Shown: positions 42,004 through 50,170, counted from the first letter of the stretch. The stretch is 64,000 bases of DNA from Nocardioides sp. zg-1308 (GCF_013155375.1 NZ_JABJQY010000005.1:186001-250000); one strand, 5' to 3'. A program made the numbers and translations. Notes: generated by a model not told the origin, from the letters alone.

Positions 42004-42480
42004 TCAGACCTTCTTCACGTAGCGCCGGCACGGCGAGACGAACGTCTGCCCGGCCGCCGTCACCTCGTACGGCAGGTCGCCGGCGTCGTGCCAGCCGCAC
42101 CGCTCGTAGAACCGTCGCGCCCTGGCGTTGCCGACGACGACGGCGAGCCAGGCCTCGCCGTGGCCGGCCCGCGCCACCTGCCGCTCGGCCTCGGCCAGCA
42201 GCTGCTCGGCCAGGCCGCTGCCGCGCGCCGCCCGGCCGACGAAGACCTGCTCCACCTCGTCATCGACGACCATCACGAAGCCGAGCAGGCCACTGGCCTC
42301 GTCGAGCGCGACGGTCGTGTCGGCCACGCGCGGGGGCGTGCGCTCGTGGAAGGCGGCGAGGGTGCGCGCCGCCGTCAGGCCGTCGGGCACCCGGCCGGCG
42401 TGGCCGTCGTGCCAGCCCTCGTGCCACAGGTCGGCGACCGCGGCCATGTCGGCGGCCACGGCCGGTCGGATCGTGGTCAT
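42004..42480 (-). CDS. GNAT family N-acetyltransferase
   Basis: A 158-aa acetyltransferase with motif A EQVFVGRAARGSGLAEQLLAEAE (the RxxGxG/A acetyl-CoA loop reads RAARGSG) and the terminal VVVGNARARRFYERCGW. Acceptor unknown. The start codon is 22 bp from the start of the divergent HIT gene, and the two share overlapping -10 boxes. Confidence 0.85.
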   Translation of the reverse strand: MTTIRPAVAADMAAVADLWHEGWHDGHAGRVPDGLTAARTLAAFHERTPPRVADTTVALDEASGLLGFVMVVDDEVEQVFVGRAARGSGLAEQLLAEAERQVARAGHGEAWLAVVVGNARARRFYERCGWHDAGDLPYEVTAAGQTFVSPCRRYVKKV

Positions 42481-42486
42481 GGCTCC

Positions 42487-42496
42487 ACCCTAGGAT
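42487..42496. promoter_or_regulatory. Overlapping divergent -10 boxes sharing one CCTAGG core
   Basis: ACCCTAGGAT holds TAGGAT on the plus strand (42491-42496, 6 nt before the HIT ATG) and TAGGGT on the minus strand (42487-42492, 6 nt before the GNAT ATG). Two leaderless genes are thus served by one symmetric core. Confidence 0.6.
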
Positions 42497-42502
42497 CGCC
42501 GC

Positions 42503-43033
42503 ATGACTGGTGGCACGGGCGAGGCGAGCGCCGACGGGCTGGAGCGGATCTGGACGCCGCACCGGATGGCCTACGTCCGCACCGCGGTCGACGACGACGG
42601 CTGCCCGTTCTGCGCGATCCCCGACCACCCCGACGAGACGTCCCTCGTGGTGGCGCGCGGGCGGTCGACGTACGTCGTGCTCAACCTGCACCCCTACAAC
42701 CCGGGCCACCTCATGGTGCTGCCCTACCGCCACGTCGCGGACCTCACCGACCTCACCGAGGAGGAGGCCGGCGAGCTGATGACCATGACCCAGCAGGCGC
42801 TGCGGGCCATCCGGGCCGTCAGCCGGCCGCACTCGTTCAACGTCGGGCTCAACCTCGGCCGCTCGGCGGGCGGCTCGCTGTCGGAGCACCTGCACCAGCA
42901 CGTCGTGCCGCGCTGGACGGGCGACGCCAACTTCATCACCGTCGTGGGCGGCACCAAGATGCTTCCCCAGCTCCTCGAGGACACGCGGCGGCTCGTCGCG
43001 GACGCGTGGGACGAGGCTCAGGCCACCCGGTAG
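42503..43033 (+). CDS. HIT family hydrolase (AP4A phosphorylase-like)
   Basis: A 176-aa histidine-triad protein. The active site is HLHQHVVPRW (His129, His131, His133), and a CPFC pair (34-37) resembles the zinc site of this branch. It corresponds to the gene between thrS and pgsA1 in M. tuberculosis (Rv2613c, an AP4A phosphorylase). Here it is 6.8 kb from thrS because of an insertion. The 3' end overlaps the convergent gene by 16 bp. Confidence 0.9.
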   Translation: MTGGTGEASADGLERIWTPHRMAYVRTAVDDDGCPFCAIPDHPDETSLVVARGRSTYVVLNLHPYNPGHLMVLPYRHVADLTDLTEEEAGELMTMTQQALRAIRAVSRPHSFNVGLNLGRSAGGSLSEHLHQHVVPRWTGDANFITVVGGTKMLPQLLEDTRRLVADAWDEAQATR

Positions 43034-44160
43034 GGATGCTCCGGCGCGCGGCCCTGGAACTCGAGGATCGCCGGGTTGCAGATGCGCCCGTCACGGATCT
43101 CGATGGCGCGGCTGACGGTCTCGTTGGCGTCCCACGCGTCGGGTCCGCCGAGCACCGTCGGCACGAACGGCAGCAACGCCTCGCTGTTCTCCCACGTGGC
43201 GGAGCTCCACAGGTAGGAGGGGCTGTGGTCGACCGCGTAGTAGTGGACCCGGTCGCCGACGGTGAACATCGGGTCGTCGAACGTCGTCGGCACCGCCCAC
43301 GAGAAGCCCATGCCCTCGTCGCACGACACGTCGACGACCAGGCTGCCCCGGCGGAAGTGGGCCAGGTCCTCGAGGCGCAGGTAGGTCAACGGCGCGGCGG
43401 TGTCCTGCAGCGTGCAGTTGACGACGATGTCGTTCTCGGCGAGGTACGACGCCAGCGGCACGCGGCCGGCGTCGGTGATCACCAGGCTCGCACCCGGGTC
43501 CTCCGGGTCGTGCTCGAACTGCCGGATCCGCACCGAGTGGATCGGTGAGCCGACCGCGGCCACCCCGCGCGTGGTGAGGACGGCGACGTCCCCGACGCCG
43601 TGCGCCTTGAGCGCCGTCACCGCGCCCCGGGCGGTGGCGCCGAAGCCGATCACGACCGCGCTCAGCCGGCGCCCGTAGTCGCCGGTGATGCCGACGAGCT
43701 CCATCGCGTGGAGGACCGAGCAGTAGCCGGCGAGCTCGTTGTTCTTGTGGAAGACGTGGAGGCCGACGTGGCCGTCGGAGGTCCAGTGGTTCATCGCCTC
43801 GAAGGCGACGAGGGTCAGCTCCCGGTCGATCGCCAGCTGCGTCATGGCCCGGTCCTGCACGCAGTGCGGCCACCCCCAGAGGACCTGGCCGGCGTGCATG
43901 GCGGCCAGGTCGGCGTGCTGCGGCTTGGGCAGCACCACGACGTCGCAGCCGTCCAGGATCTCCTCGCGGGAGGCGAACCCGGCCACGTGCGGCGCCAGGT
44001 CCTCGTCGCTGATCCCGAAGCGGGCGGCGTAGCCGTGCTCGAGGGTCGTCCGCCGCGCCACCTCGGGACCGAGGCGCGACAGGTGCTCGGGGTGCAGCGG
44101 CAGCCGGTGCTCGTTCTCCTTCGCCGACGTGCCGATGACCCCGAGGCTGAGGAGGCTCAC
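43018..44160 (-). CDS. Alanine dehydrogenase/N5-(carboxyethyl)ornithine synthase-like oxidoreductase
   Basis: A 380-aa protein of the alanine dehydrogenase/PNT superfamily. The N-terminal substrate domain has IGTSAKENEHRLPLHPEHL (the KENExR motif) and the Rossmann domain has VIGFGATARGAVTALKAHG. Overall it looks most like N5-(carboxyethyl)ornithine synthase rather than true alanine dehydrogenase, but the substrate is not provable here. The GTG overlaps the stop of a 45-codon gene (GTGA), which fixes the start. Confidence 0.78.
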   Translation of the reverse strand: MSLLSLGVIGTSAKENEHRLPLHPEHLSRLGPEVARRTTLEHGYAARFGISDEDLAPHVAGFASREEILDGCDVVVLPKPQHADLAAMHAGQVLWGWPHCVQDRAMTQLAIDRELTLVAFEAMNHWTSDGHVGLHVFHKNNELAGYCSVLHAMELVGITGDYGRRLSAVVIGFGATARGAVTALKAHGVGDVAVLTTRGVAAVGSPIHSVRIRQFEHDPEDPGASLVITDAGRVPLASYLAENDIVVNCTLQDTAAPLTYLRLEDLAHFRRGSLVVDVSCDEGMGFSWAVPTTFDDPMFTVGDRVHYYAVDHSPSYLWSSATWENSEALLPFVPTVLGGPDAWDANETVSRAIEIRDGRICNPAILEFQGRAPEHPYRVA

Positions 44161-44294
44161 TTCTTCTTGGGGAGGAACCCGTCGGCAGCCCCGTCCTGCT
44201 TGCCGGCCGCCTTCGCGTGCTTGTCGGCGCGCTTCTCCTTGATGGACTTGCCGGACTTCTTGGACATGCCTTGCCGTGGCGACTTGTCGCTCAT
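44157..44294 (-). CDS. Small lysine-rich basic protein, 45 aa
   Basis: The minus-strand frame from ATG 44294 encodes 45 residues, 12 of them lysine, beginning MSDKSPRQGMSKKSGKS and ending FLPKKK. It has no hydrophobic segment and looks disordered, fit for nucleic-acid or acidic-protein binding. Its stop overlaps the start of the dehydrogenase-like gene, evidence that it is translated. Small proteins of this composition occur in many actinobacteria without known role. Confidence 0.65.
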   Translation of the reverse strand: MSDKSPRQGMSKKSGKSIKEKRADKHAKAAGKQDGAADGFLPKKK

Positions 44295-44352
44295 CGGGGC
44301 TCCCTTGTCGAGAGCCTGGGTGGCTCCGTGCAGCCACAGTACGCCTGCGCAC

Positions 44353-44358
44353 TAACGT
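44353..44358 (+). promoter_or_regulatory. -10 box TAACGT, leaderless start
   Basis: TAACGT ends 7 nt before the GTG at 44366 and no ribosome site is present. It argues against a longer upstream frame. Confidence 0.45.
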
Positions 44359-44365
44359 GGCGGCC

Positions 44366-45142
44366 GTGACAGACCTGAGCCTCGCCGACGACGCCGCCCT
44401 CGCCGTGGACCTGGTCCGGCAGGCGGGCAGCCTGGCCGCCCGCACCCGCGTCGCCGGCCTCGACGTGTCCCGCAAGACCAGCGGCTCCGACATCGTCACG
44501 CAGGCCGACACGGCCGCCGAGCGGCTGATCGTCGAACGGCTCGCCGCCGAGCGCCCCGACGACGCGATCGTGGGGGAGGAGGGTGCCTCGCGCCCCGGCA
44601 CGTCGGGCCGCACCTGGATCATCGACCCGGTCGACGGCACCTTCAACTTCTCGCGTGGGAGCGACTGGTGGTGCAGCGCGATCGCCCTGCACGGCGAGGA
44701 CGACGTCCTGCTCGGCGCCGTCCACCACCCGGGGTCGCTGCGCACGTGGGTCGGCGGCCCCGACCTGCCGAGCACCTGCGACGGGTCCCCGCTGGCGCCG
44801 CTCCCCGTCACGCCGCGCGAGGCCCGCTGCGCGACGACCTACCTGCACCCGCCCTTCTTCGGCAGCGAGGTGGGCGAGGCCTTCGCCCGCGCGCTCGGCG
44901 AGGTCGGCACGCTGCGGATGCTGGGGTCGGGGACGATGGACGCCATCGCGATCGCCTCGGGCCAGTGGGACGTCCTGTTCCAGCACACCGTCGCCGACTG
45001 GGACCGGCTGCCCGGCGCGGCGATCATCCGGGGCGCGGGCGGGGACTCGGTCGTCGTACGCGCCGCGGGGGTGGACTGGACGATCAGCGGCGCGCCGGCC
45101 GCGGTCGCCGACGTCCGAGCCGCCCTCCTCGGGCCCGCCTGA
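44366..45142 (+). CDS. Inositol monophosphatase family protein
   Basis: A 258-aa Mg-dependent phosphatase with VGEEGA (near 70), IIDPVDGTFNF (near 90) and the C-terminal WDRLPGAAIIRGAGG, all metal/substrate ligands intact. Could act on inositol-1-phosphate, histidinol phosphate or 3'-phosphoadenosine compounds. Its place two genes before pgsA fits a supply of myo-inositol for phosphatidylinositol, but this is inference. Confidence 0.88.
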   Translation: MTDLSLADDAALAVDLVRQAGSLAARTRVAGLDVSRKTSGSDIVTQADTAAERLIVERLAAERPDDAIVGEEGASRPGTSGRTWIIDPVDGTFNFSRGSDWWCSAIALHGEDDVLLGAVHHPGSLRTWVGGPDLPSTCDGSPLAPLPVTPREARCATTYLHPPFFGSEVGEAFARALGEVGTLRMLGSGTMDAIAIASGQWDVLFQHTVADWDRLPGAAIIRGAGGDSVVVRAAGVDWTISGAPAAVADVRAALLGPA

Positions 45143-45146
45143 GCAC

Positions 45147-45152
45147 TAGGGT
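45147..45152 (+). promoter_or_regulatory. -10 box TAGGGT, leaderless start
   Basis: TAGGGT ends 6 nt before the ATG at 45159, only 5 bp after the preceding stop. Confidence 0.5.
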
Positions 45153-45158
45153 CGGCGC

Positions 45159-45848
45159 ATGACTGACCGACCGAGCCGTCCGGAGGCGCCGCGCGACGTG
45201 ACCCGCGCCTTCGAGGGCGTCGACTCGCCTTACTGGTCCGAGACCCGCTCGCACGTCGCGGACCTCGTCCCGCCGACGGCCGCGCGGGTGCTGGACGTGG
45301 GGTGCAACGACGGCACCTTCGGCGCGGGCCTGATGGCCCGCCGTGCCGGCCGCGAGGTCTGGGGGATCGAGCCGCACGACCTCGACGCCCGCACGGCCGC
45401 GGGACGGCTGACCGGCGTGGCGCACGGCTTCTACCCCGACGCGCTGGCGCAGGTGCCGGGCTCCTTCGACTGCGTCAGCTTCAACCACGTCCTCGAGCAC
45501 ATGGTCGACCCGTGGCAGGCGCTGCGGGTGACGCGGGAGCGCCTGGCCCCCGGCGGCGTGATCGTGGGCGAGCTGCCCAACGTGCGACACCTGCCCTTCC
45601 TCGTCGACCTCGCGGTCCGCGGTCGCTTCGACTACGTCGACTCGGGCCTGCTCGACCGCACCCACCTGCGCTTCTTCACGCGGTCCAGCGCCCAGGACCT
45701 GCTCGGGTCGACCGGCTACGTCGTGGACGAGTTCTTCCCGGTCGTCGCCATGGGCAACGCCCGCTACCCGCGCACCTCCCGCGTGGTCGCCCGGGTCATC
45801 GGCGACCTCTCCTACATGGCCTTCGCCTTCCGCGCGCGCCCTGCGTGA
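45159..45848 (+). CDS. Class I SAM-dependent methyltransferase
   Basis: A 229-aa Rossmann methyltransferase. Motif I is VLDVGCNDGTFGAGL, motif II WGIEPHD, and the post-motif NHVLEHMVDPWQAL is typical of the UbiE/Methyltransf_11-23 type that methylates quinones, sugars or lipids. The C-terminus GYVVDEFFPVVAMGNARYPR is conserved in glycolipid-associated members. Substrate unknown; neighbours are phospholipid genes. Confidence 0.85.
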   Translation: MTDRPSRPEAPRDVTRAFEGVDSPYWSETRSHVADLVPPTAARVLDVGCNDGTFGAGLMARRAGREVWGIEPHDLDARTAAGRLTGVAHGFYPDALAQVPGSFDCVSFNHVLEHMVDPWQALRVTRERLAPGGVIVGELPNVRHLPFLVDLAVRGRFDYVDSGLLDRTHLRFFTRSSAQDLLGSTGYVVDEFFPVVAMGNARYPRTSRVVARVIGDLSYMAFAFRARPA

Positions 45849-45858
45849 CCGCGGACGG

Positions 45859-45864
45859 TAGCCT
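45859..45864 (+). promoter_or_regulatory. -10 box TAGCCT, leaderless start
   Basis: TAGCCT ends 6 nt before the GTG of pgsA at 45871. Confidence 0.45.
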
Positions 45865-45870
45865 GCGGCC

Positions 45871-46494
45871 GTGCTCGACAGGTTCAAGCAGTTCTGGCAG
45901 GGCGTCGTCCTCGCCCCCTTCATCAACCTCTTCATCCGTCTGGGCATCAGCCCCGACGCGGTGACGCTCGTCGGCACGCTCGGGGTGAGCTTCGGGGCCC
46001 TCTTCTTCTTCCCCCGCGGCATGGTCTGGGAGGGCGTCCTCTTCATCACCGCCTTCGTCTTCAGCGACCTCGTCGACGGGGCGATGGCCCGCAAGACCGG
46101 CCGCAAGGACGACTTCGGCGCGTTCCTCGACTCCACGCTCGACCGGGTGGCCGACGGCGCCCTCTTCGGCGGCCTGGCGCTCTACTTCGCCTGGCAGGCC
46201 GAGAGCCGCCTCTACCTCTCGCTGTGCCTCGTCATCCTGGTCATGGGCGCCGTGACGTCGTACGCCCGCGCGAAGGCCGACCACCTCGGCTACGACGCCA
46301 AGGTCGGGATCGCCGAGCGTCCCGACCGCCTCGTCGGGATGCTCGTGCCGGCGTTCTTCGCCGACGTCCTCGACCTGTGGATGCTGCTCCACGTCGCCCT
46401 GTGGGCCCTCGCGGTCGCCGCCACGGTGACGGTCGGGCAGCGGATCTGGGTGGTCCGCCGGCAGGCGCTCCGGCGCGCCGCGTCCAGCGCCTGA
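45871..46494 (+). CDS. pgsA: CDP-alcohol phosphatidyltransferase, probable phosphatidylinositol phosphate synthase
   Basis: A 207-aa membrane enzyme with six helices and the complete signature D-L-V-D-G-x2-A-R-x8-G-x3-D-x3-D (Asp66, Asp69, Asp87, Asp91). It transfers CDP-diacylglycerol onto an alcohol phosphate. Position after the HIT gene matches M. tuberculosis pgsA1, which makes phosphatidylinositol phosphate. Unlike that locus, no acyltransferase (patA) or mannosyltransferase (pimA) follows. Confidence 0.88.
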   Translation: MLDRFKQFWQGVVLAPFINLFIRLGISPDAVTLVGTLGVSFGALFFFPRGMVWEGVLFITAFVFSDLVDGAMARKTGRKDDFGAFLDSTLDRVADGALFGGLALYFAWQAESRLYLSLCLVILVMGAVTSYARAKADHLGYDAKVGIAERPDRLVGMLVPAFFADVLDLWMLLHVALWALAVAATVTVGQRIWVVRRQALRRAASSA

Positions 46495-46569
46495 CGGCGC
46501 CCCGGACGGCCCCCTCGGACAGCCCCCGGCCGCCCCGGTCCCGATACGTCCTTTCGGATGAGCCCGGAC

Positions 46570-46575
46570 TACGAT
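46570..46575 (+). promoter_or_regulatory. -10 box TACGAT, decides pdxS start
   Basis: TACGAT ends 6 nt before the ATG at 46582. The in-frame ATG at 46558 lies upstream of it and is rejected. Confidence 0.5.
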
Positions 46576-46581
46576 CCAGCC

Positions 46582-47502
46582 ATGGCTGAGCAGACCCCCC
46601 AGACGTCGCCCGAGACCCCCATCGAGCACGGCACCAGCCGCGTCAAGCGCGGCATGGCCGAGATGCTCAAGGGCGGCGTGATCATGGACGTCGTCACCGC
46701 CGAGCAGGCGAGGATCGCCGAGGACGCCGGCGCCGTCGCGGTGATGGCGCTCGAGCGCGTGCCGGCCGACATCCGCGCCCAGGGCGGCGTGTCGCGGATG
46801 AGCGACCCCGACATGATCGACTCGATCATCGAGGCGGTCTCGATCCCGGTCATGGCCAAGGCCCGCATCGGCCACTTCGCCGAGGCCCAGGTGCTGCAGT
46901 CCCTCGGCGTCGACTACGTCGACGAGTCCGAGGTGCTGACCCCGGCCGACTACGCCAACCACATCGACAAGTGGCAGTTCACCGTGCCCTTCGTGTGCGG
47001 TGCGACCAACCTCGGCGAGGCACTCCGCCGCATCACCGAGGGCGCGGCGATGATCCGCTCCAAGGGCGAGGCCGGCACCGGCGACGTCTCCAACGCCGTC
47101 ATGCACATGCGCACGATCGGCGGCGAGCTGCGCCGCCTGCACGGCATGGCCGAGGACGAGCTCTACGTCGCCGCCAAGGAGCTGCAGGCCCCCTACGAGC
47201 TGGTCAAGGAGGTCGCGGCCGCGGGCAAGCTCCCGGTCGTGCTCTTCACCGCCGGCGGCATCGCCACCCCCGCCGACGCCGCGATGATGATGCAGCTCGG
47301 CGCCGAGGGCGTCTTCGTCGGCTCGGGCATCTTCAAGTCCGGCAACCCGGCCGAGCGCGCCGAGGCGATCGTCAAGGCCACGACCTTCCACGACGACCCC
47401 GACGTGGTCGCCAAGGTCTCGCGCGGCCTGGGCGAGGCGATGGTCGGCATCAACGTCGACGAGATCCCGCAGCCGCACCGCCTGGCCGAGCGCGGCTGGT
47501 GA
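46582..47502 (+). CDS. pdxS: Pyridoxal 5'-phosphate synthase, PdxS subunit
   Basis: A 306-aa TIM-barrel synthase. GGVIMDVVTAEQA, the substrate lysine Lys93 in PVMAKARIGH and the phosphate-binding GEAGTGDVSNAV and FTAGGIATPADAAM are intact. Makes PLP from ribose-5-phosphate, glyceraldehyde-3-phosphate and ammonia delivered by PdxT. pdxT is separated from it by a gene on the other strand. Confidence 0.97.
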   Translation: MAEQTPQTSPETPIEHGTSRVKRGMAEMLKGGVIMDVVTAEQARIAEDAGAVAVMALERVPADIRAQGGVSRMSDPDMIDSIIEAVSIPVMAKARIGHFAEAQVLQSLGVDYVDESEVLTPADYANHIDKWQFTVPFVCGATNLGEALRRITEGAAMIRSKGEAGTGDVSNAVMHMRTIGGELRRLHGMAEDELYVAAKELQAPYELVKEVAAAGKLPVVLFTAGGIATPADAAMMMQLGAEGVFVGSGIFKSGNPAERAEAIVKATTFHDDPDVVAKVSRGLGEAMVGINVDEIPQPHRLAERGW

Positions 47503-47518
47503 CCGTGGGGCGCGTGCG

Positions 47519-48652
47519 CTACCTGCGCACTGCCTGCACGAGCACGCGCGCGGCGTCGACGAAGCCGTAGGCCACCTCGCCGGGCTGGGCGGGAGCTCCG
47601 AGCCGCACGACGATCGTGCGGGACGTCGGGTCGACGAGCAGCACCTGTCCGCCGAGCCCGAGGGCGGCGTACACGCGCTGCGGGGCGGAGGGCGCGAGCT
47701 GCCCGGTGACCGGCCGCACCGGCTGGCCCTGCGCGTCGACGGCGTCGGTCGCACCGCGCAGCCGACCCGGTCGGTTCAGCCACCACAGGTAGCCGTAGGC
47801 GGCGTTGTGGACCGTGGACGGACGCCCGACGGCCTGCGCGACGAAGGACCTGTCGACGAGCCGCCGGCCGTCCACCTCGCCCTTCCCGAGGAAGAGCCGC
47901 CCGAGTCGGGCGACGTCGAGGCACGTGGTCTGGACGCCGTAGAACACCGCGGCGTTGCCGGCCGGGTCGGTGGTGAAGCGGGACCGGGTCATGCCGAGCG
48001 GCTCGAACAGGCGCGCGCGGGCGTACGTCGCCACCGGCGTGCCGGTCGCGCGCCGGAGGACCTGCTCGAGGACCTGGATGGCCGCGTTGTTGTAGGCCCA
48101 CGCGGTGCCCGGGGCGTGCTGCTGCGGGAGGCCGACGGCGTAGCGCGTCCGGTCGCGCGCGCCCACGAGGTCGACGTAGTCGGACTCGAGCGACCAGAAG
48201 CGGCCGCTGTCGTTGGAGAGCAGGTGGCGCACCGTGACCGTCGCGGACGGCGTGCCGCGCCACTGCGGGACGTAGGTGGACACGGGGTCGTCGAAGCGCA
48301 GGTCGCCGTCGCGGACCGCGATGCCGACGAGGGTGCTGGTGACGGACTTGGTGATCGAGAAGACCTCGCGCGGCACCTCGCGGTCGAGCTGCCAGTTCCA
48401 GTCGCGCGCCAGCCTGCCGTCCCGCAGCACCGCGAAGCAGGTCGAGCCGAGTCGCCGCGCCCGTGCGGCTCCCCGCTCGAGGGCGCCACCCCGCAGGCCG
48501 AGAGCCGCGGGCGTGCCCACCGGCCAGCCCTCGACGGAGGCGGCCCGGTCACGTGCGGCCGCCGGCGCCGGGACGGCCGACGCTGCCGTGGACGCGCTGC
48601 CCGCCGTCAGCAGGAGCGCCAGCAGGACGGCCGGGGGTCGGGGGAGCCTCAT
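47519..48652 (-). CDS. Secreted serine hydrolase (class C beta-lactamase family)
   Basis: A 377-aa protein with a cleavable signal peptide (1-26, ending ASTAASAV). The SxxK nucleophile is Ser99-Ile-Thr-Lys102 and the second motif is YNN in TAWAYNNAAI, as in beta-lactamase-like esterases and DD-peptidases. The C-terminal KTG equivalent is poorly conserved. It sits between pdxS and pdxT on the opposite strand with its own TAGGCT -10 box, and is therefore a later insertion there in evolutionary terms. Confidence 0.87.
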   Translation of the reverse strand: MRLPRPPAVLLALLLTAGSASTAASAVPAPAAARDRAASVEGWPVGTPAALGLRGGALERGAARARRLGSTCFAVLRDGRLARDWNWQLDREVPREVFSITKSVTSTLVGIAVRDGDLRFDDPVSTYVPQWRGTPSATVTVRHLLSNDSGRFWSLESDYVDLVGARDRTRYAVGLPQQHAPGTAWAYNNAAIQVLEQVLRRATGTPVATYARARLFEPLGMTRSRFTTDPAGNAAVFYGVQTTCLDVARLGRLFLGKGEVDGRRLVDRSFVAQAVGRPSTVHNAAYGYLWWLNRPGRLRGATDAVDAQGQPVRPVTGQLAPSAPQRVYAALGLGGQVLLVDPTSRTIVVRLGAPAQPGEVAYGFVDAARVLVQAVRR

Positions 48653-48659
48653 GCCGCCG

Positions 48660-48688
48660 AGCCTACGGGCGGGGCGCGGTCCTAGGAT
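48660..48688. promoter_or_regulatory. Divergent -10 boxes for serine hydrolase and pdxT
   Basis: TAGGCT on the minus strand (48660-48665) ends 7 nt before the hydrolase ATG; TAGGAT on the plus strand (48683-48688) ends 8 nt before the pdxT GTG. Confidence 0.5.
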
Positions 48689-48696
48689 CGGCGTCC

Positions 48697-49293
48697 GTGA
48701 GTCCCACCATCGGCGTGCTGGCCCTGCAGGGCGACGTCCGCGAGCACCTCACGGCGCTGCGCTCGCTGGGTGCCGAGCCCGTGTCCGTACGCCGTCCCGC
48801 CGAGCTCGCCGCGTGCGACGGACTCGTCATCCCGGGCGGGGAGTCCACCACGATGATCAAGCTGGCGACCCTCTTCGACCTCCTCGAGCCGCTGCGCGAG
48901 GCCGTACGCGGAGGCCTGCCCGCCTTCGGCACCTGCGCCGGGATGATCATGCTCGCCGACCGGATCGAGGACGGCGCGGCCGGCCAGGAGACCATCGGCG
49001 GCCTCCACATCACCGTGCGCCGCAACGCCTTCGGTCGCCAGGTCGACTCGTTCGAGGAGGACCTGCACGTGGACGGGCTGGCCGACCCGGTGCGGGCGGT
49101 CTTCATCCGCGCCCCGTGGGTCGATGCCGTCGACGACGACGTCGAGGTGCTGGCTCGGGTCGAGGACGGTCCCGCCGCGGGTAGGATCGTCGCGGTCCGT
49201 CAAGGCCCCCTGATGGCGACCTCGTTCCACCCGGAGGTCGGCAGCGACGACCGCGTCCACGGCATGTTCGTGGACCTGGTGCGCTCGGCCTGA
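48697..49293 (+). CDS. pdxT: Pyridoxal 5'-phosphate synthase glutaminase, PdxT subunit
   Basis: A 198-aa class I glutaminase with IPGGEST (about 45-51), nucleophile Cys80 in FGTCAGMIML and the His-x-Glu pair in FHPEVG. Supplies ammonia to PdxS. The GTG start is set by the short upstream promoter; longer frames run through the divergent hydrolase gene and are rejected. Confidence 0.96.
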   Translation: MSPTIGVLALQGDVREHLTALRSLGAEPVSVRRPAELAACDGLVIPGGESTTMIKLATLFDLLEPLREAVRGGLPAFGTCAGMIMLADRIEDGAAGQETIGGLHITVRRNAFGRQVDSFEEDLHVDGLADPVRAVFIRAPWVDAVDDDVEVLARVEDGPAAGRIVAVRQGPLMATSFHPEVGSDDRVHGMFVDLVRSA

Positions 49294-49330
49294 CGACGTA
49301 CACCCGAACGACGAGAAGACAGAGGTTCCG

Positions 49331-50116
49331 ATGTCAGGCCACTCCAAGTGGGCAACGACCAAGCACAAGAAGGCCGCGATCGACGCCAAGCGCGGCAAGC
49401 TGTTCGCCAAGCTGATCAAGAACATTGAGGTCGCGGCGAAGCAGGGCGGGGGCGACCCCGCCGGCAACCCGACGCTCTACGACGCGATCCAGAAGGCGAA
49501 GAAGAACTCGGTCCCCAACAAGAACATCGACTCCGCGCTCAAGCGCGGCTCGGGTGCCGAGTCGGGTGGTGTCGACTACAAGACCATCTCCTACGAGGTC
49601 TACGGCCCGCAGGGCGTCGCGATCCTGGTCGAGTGCCTCACCGACAACACCAATCGTGCCGCCATGGAGGTCCGCACCGCGGTGACCCGCAACGGCGGCA
49701 CGATGGCCGACCCCGGGTCCGTCTCGCGCCTGTTCACCCGCAAGGGCATCGTGGTCGTGCCGAAGTCGCAGGACCACGACGGCTCGGTGCGTGAGGTCTC
49801 GGAGGACGACGTCCTCGAGGCCACCCTCGACGCGGGCGCCGAGGAGGTCAGCGACCTCGACGACGTCTTCCAGGTGCAGAGCGAGGCCACCGACGTCGTC
49901 GCCGTCCGCACCGCCCTCCAGGACGCCGGCATCGACTACGACTCCGCCGACGTCGAGTTCGTGCCCAGCATGGAGATCCCTGTCGACGCCGCTGGTGCCG
50001 GCAAGGTGATGCACCTGGTCGACGCGCTCGAGGACCTCGACGACGTCCAGGACGTCTTCACCAACGTCGACGTCCCCGCCGACGTCCTCGCCGAGCTCGA
50101 GGCCGCGGACGCCTGA
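49331..50116 (+). CDS. YebC/PmpR family transcriptional regulator
   Basis: A 261-aa protein that begins MSGHSKWATTKHKKAAIDAKRG-like, the diagnostic YebC start, with the GGxDPAGNPTLYDAI and VEFVPSMEIP segments. Members bind DNA or help translation of difficult proline stretches; location beside ruvC is conserved in most bacteria. AGAGG ribosome site 7 nt before the ATG. Confidence 0.94.
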   Translation: MSGHSKWATTKHKKAAIDAKRGKLFAKLIKNIEVAAKQGGGDPAGNPTLYDAIQKAKKNSVPNKNIDSALKRGSGAESGGVDYKTISYEVYGPQGVAILVECLTDNTNRAAMEVRTAVTRNGGTMADPGSVSRLFTRKGIVVVPKSQDHDGSVREVSEDDVLEATLDAGAEEVSDLDDVFQVQSEATDVVAVRTALQDAGIDYDSADVEFVPSMEIPVDAAGAGKVMHLVDALEDLDDVQDVFTNVDVPADVLAELEAADA

Positions 50117-50170
50117 CCCGCAGGCGCTGCCGCCGCGCGTGTCGTGCGCCGTGGCGCCGACGCCGCGGGA

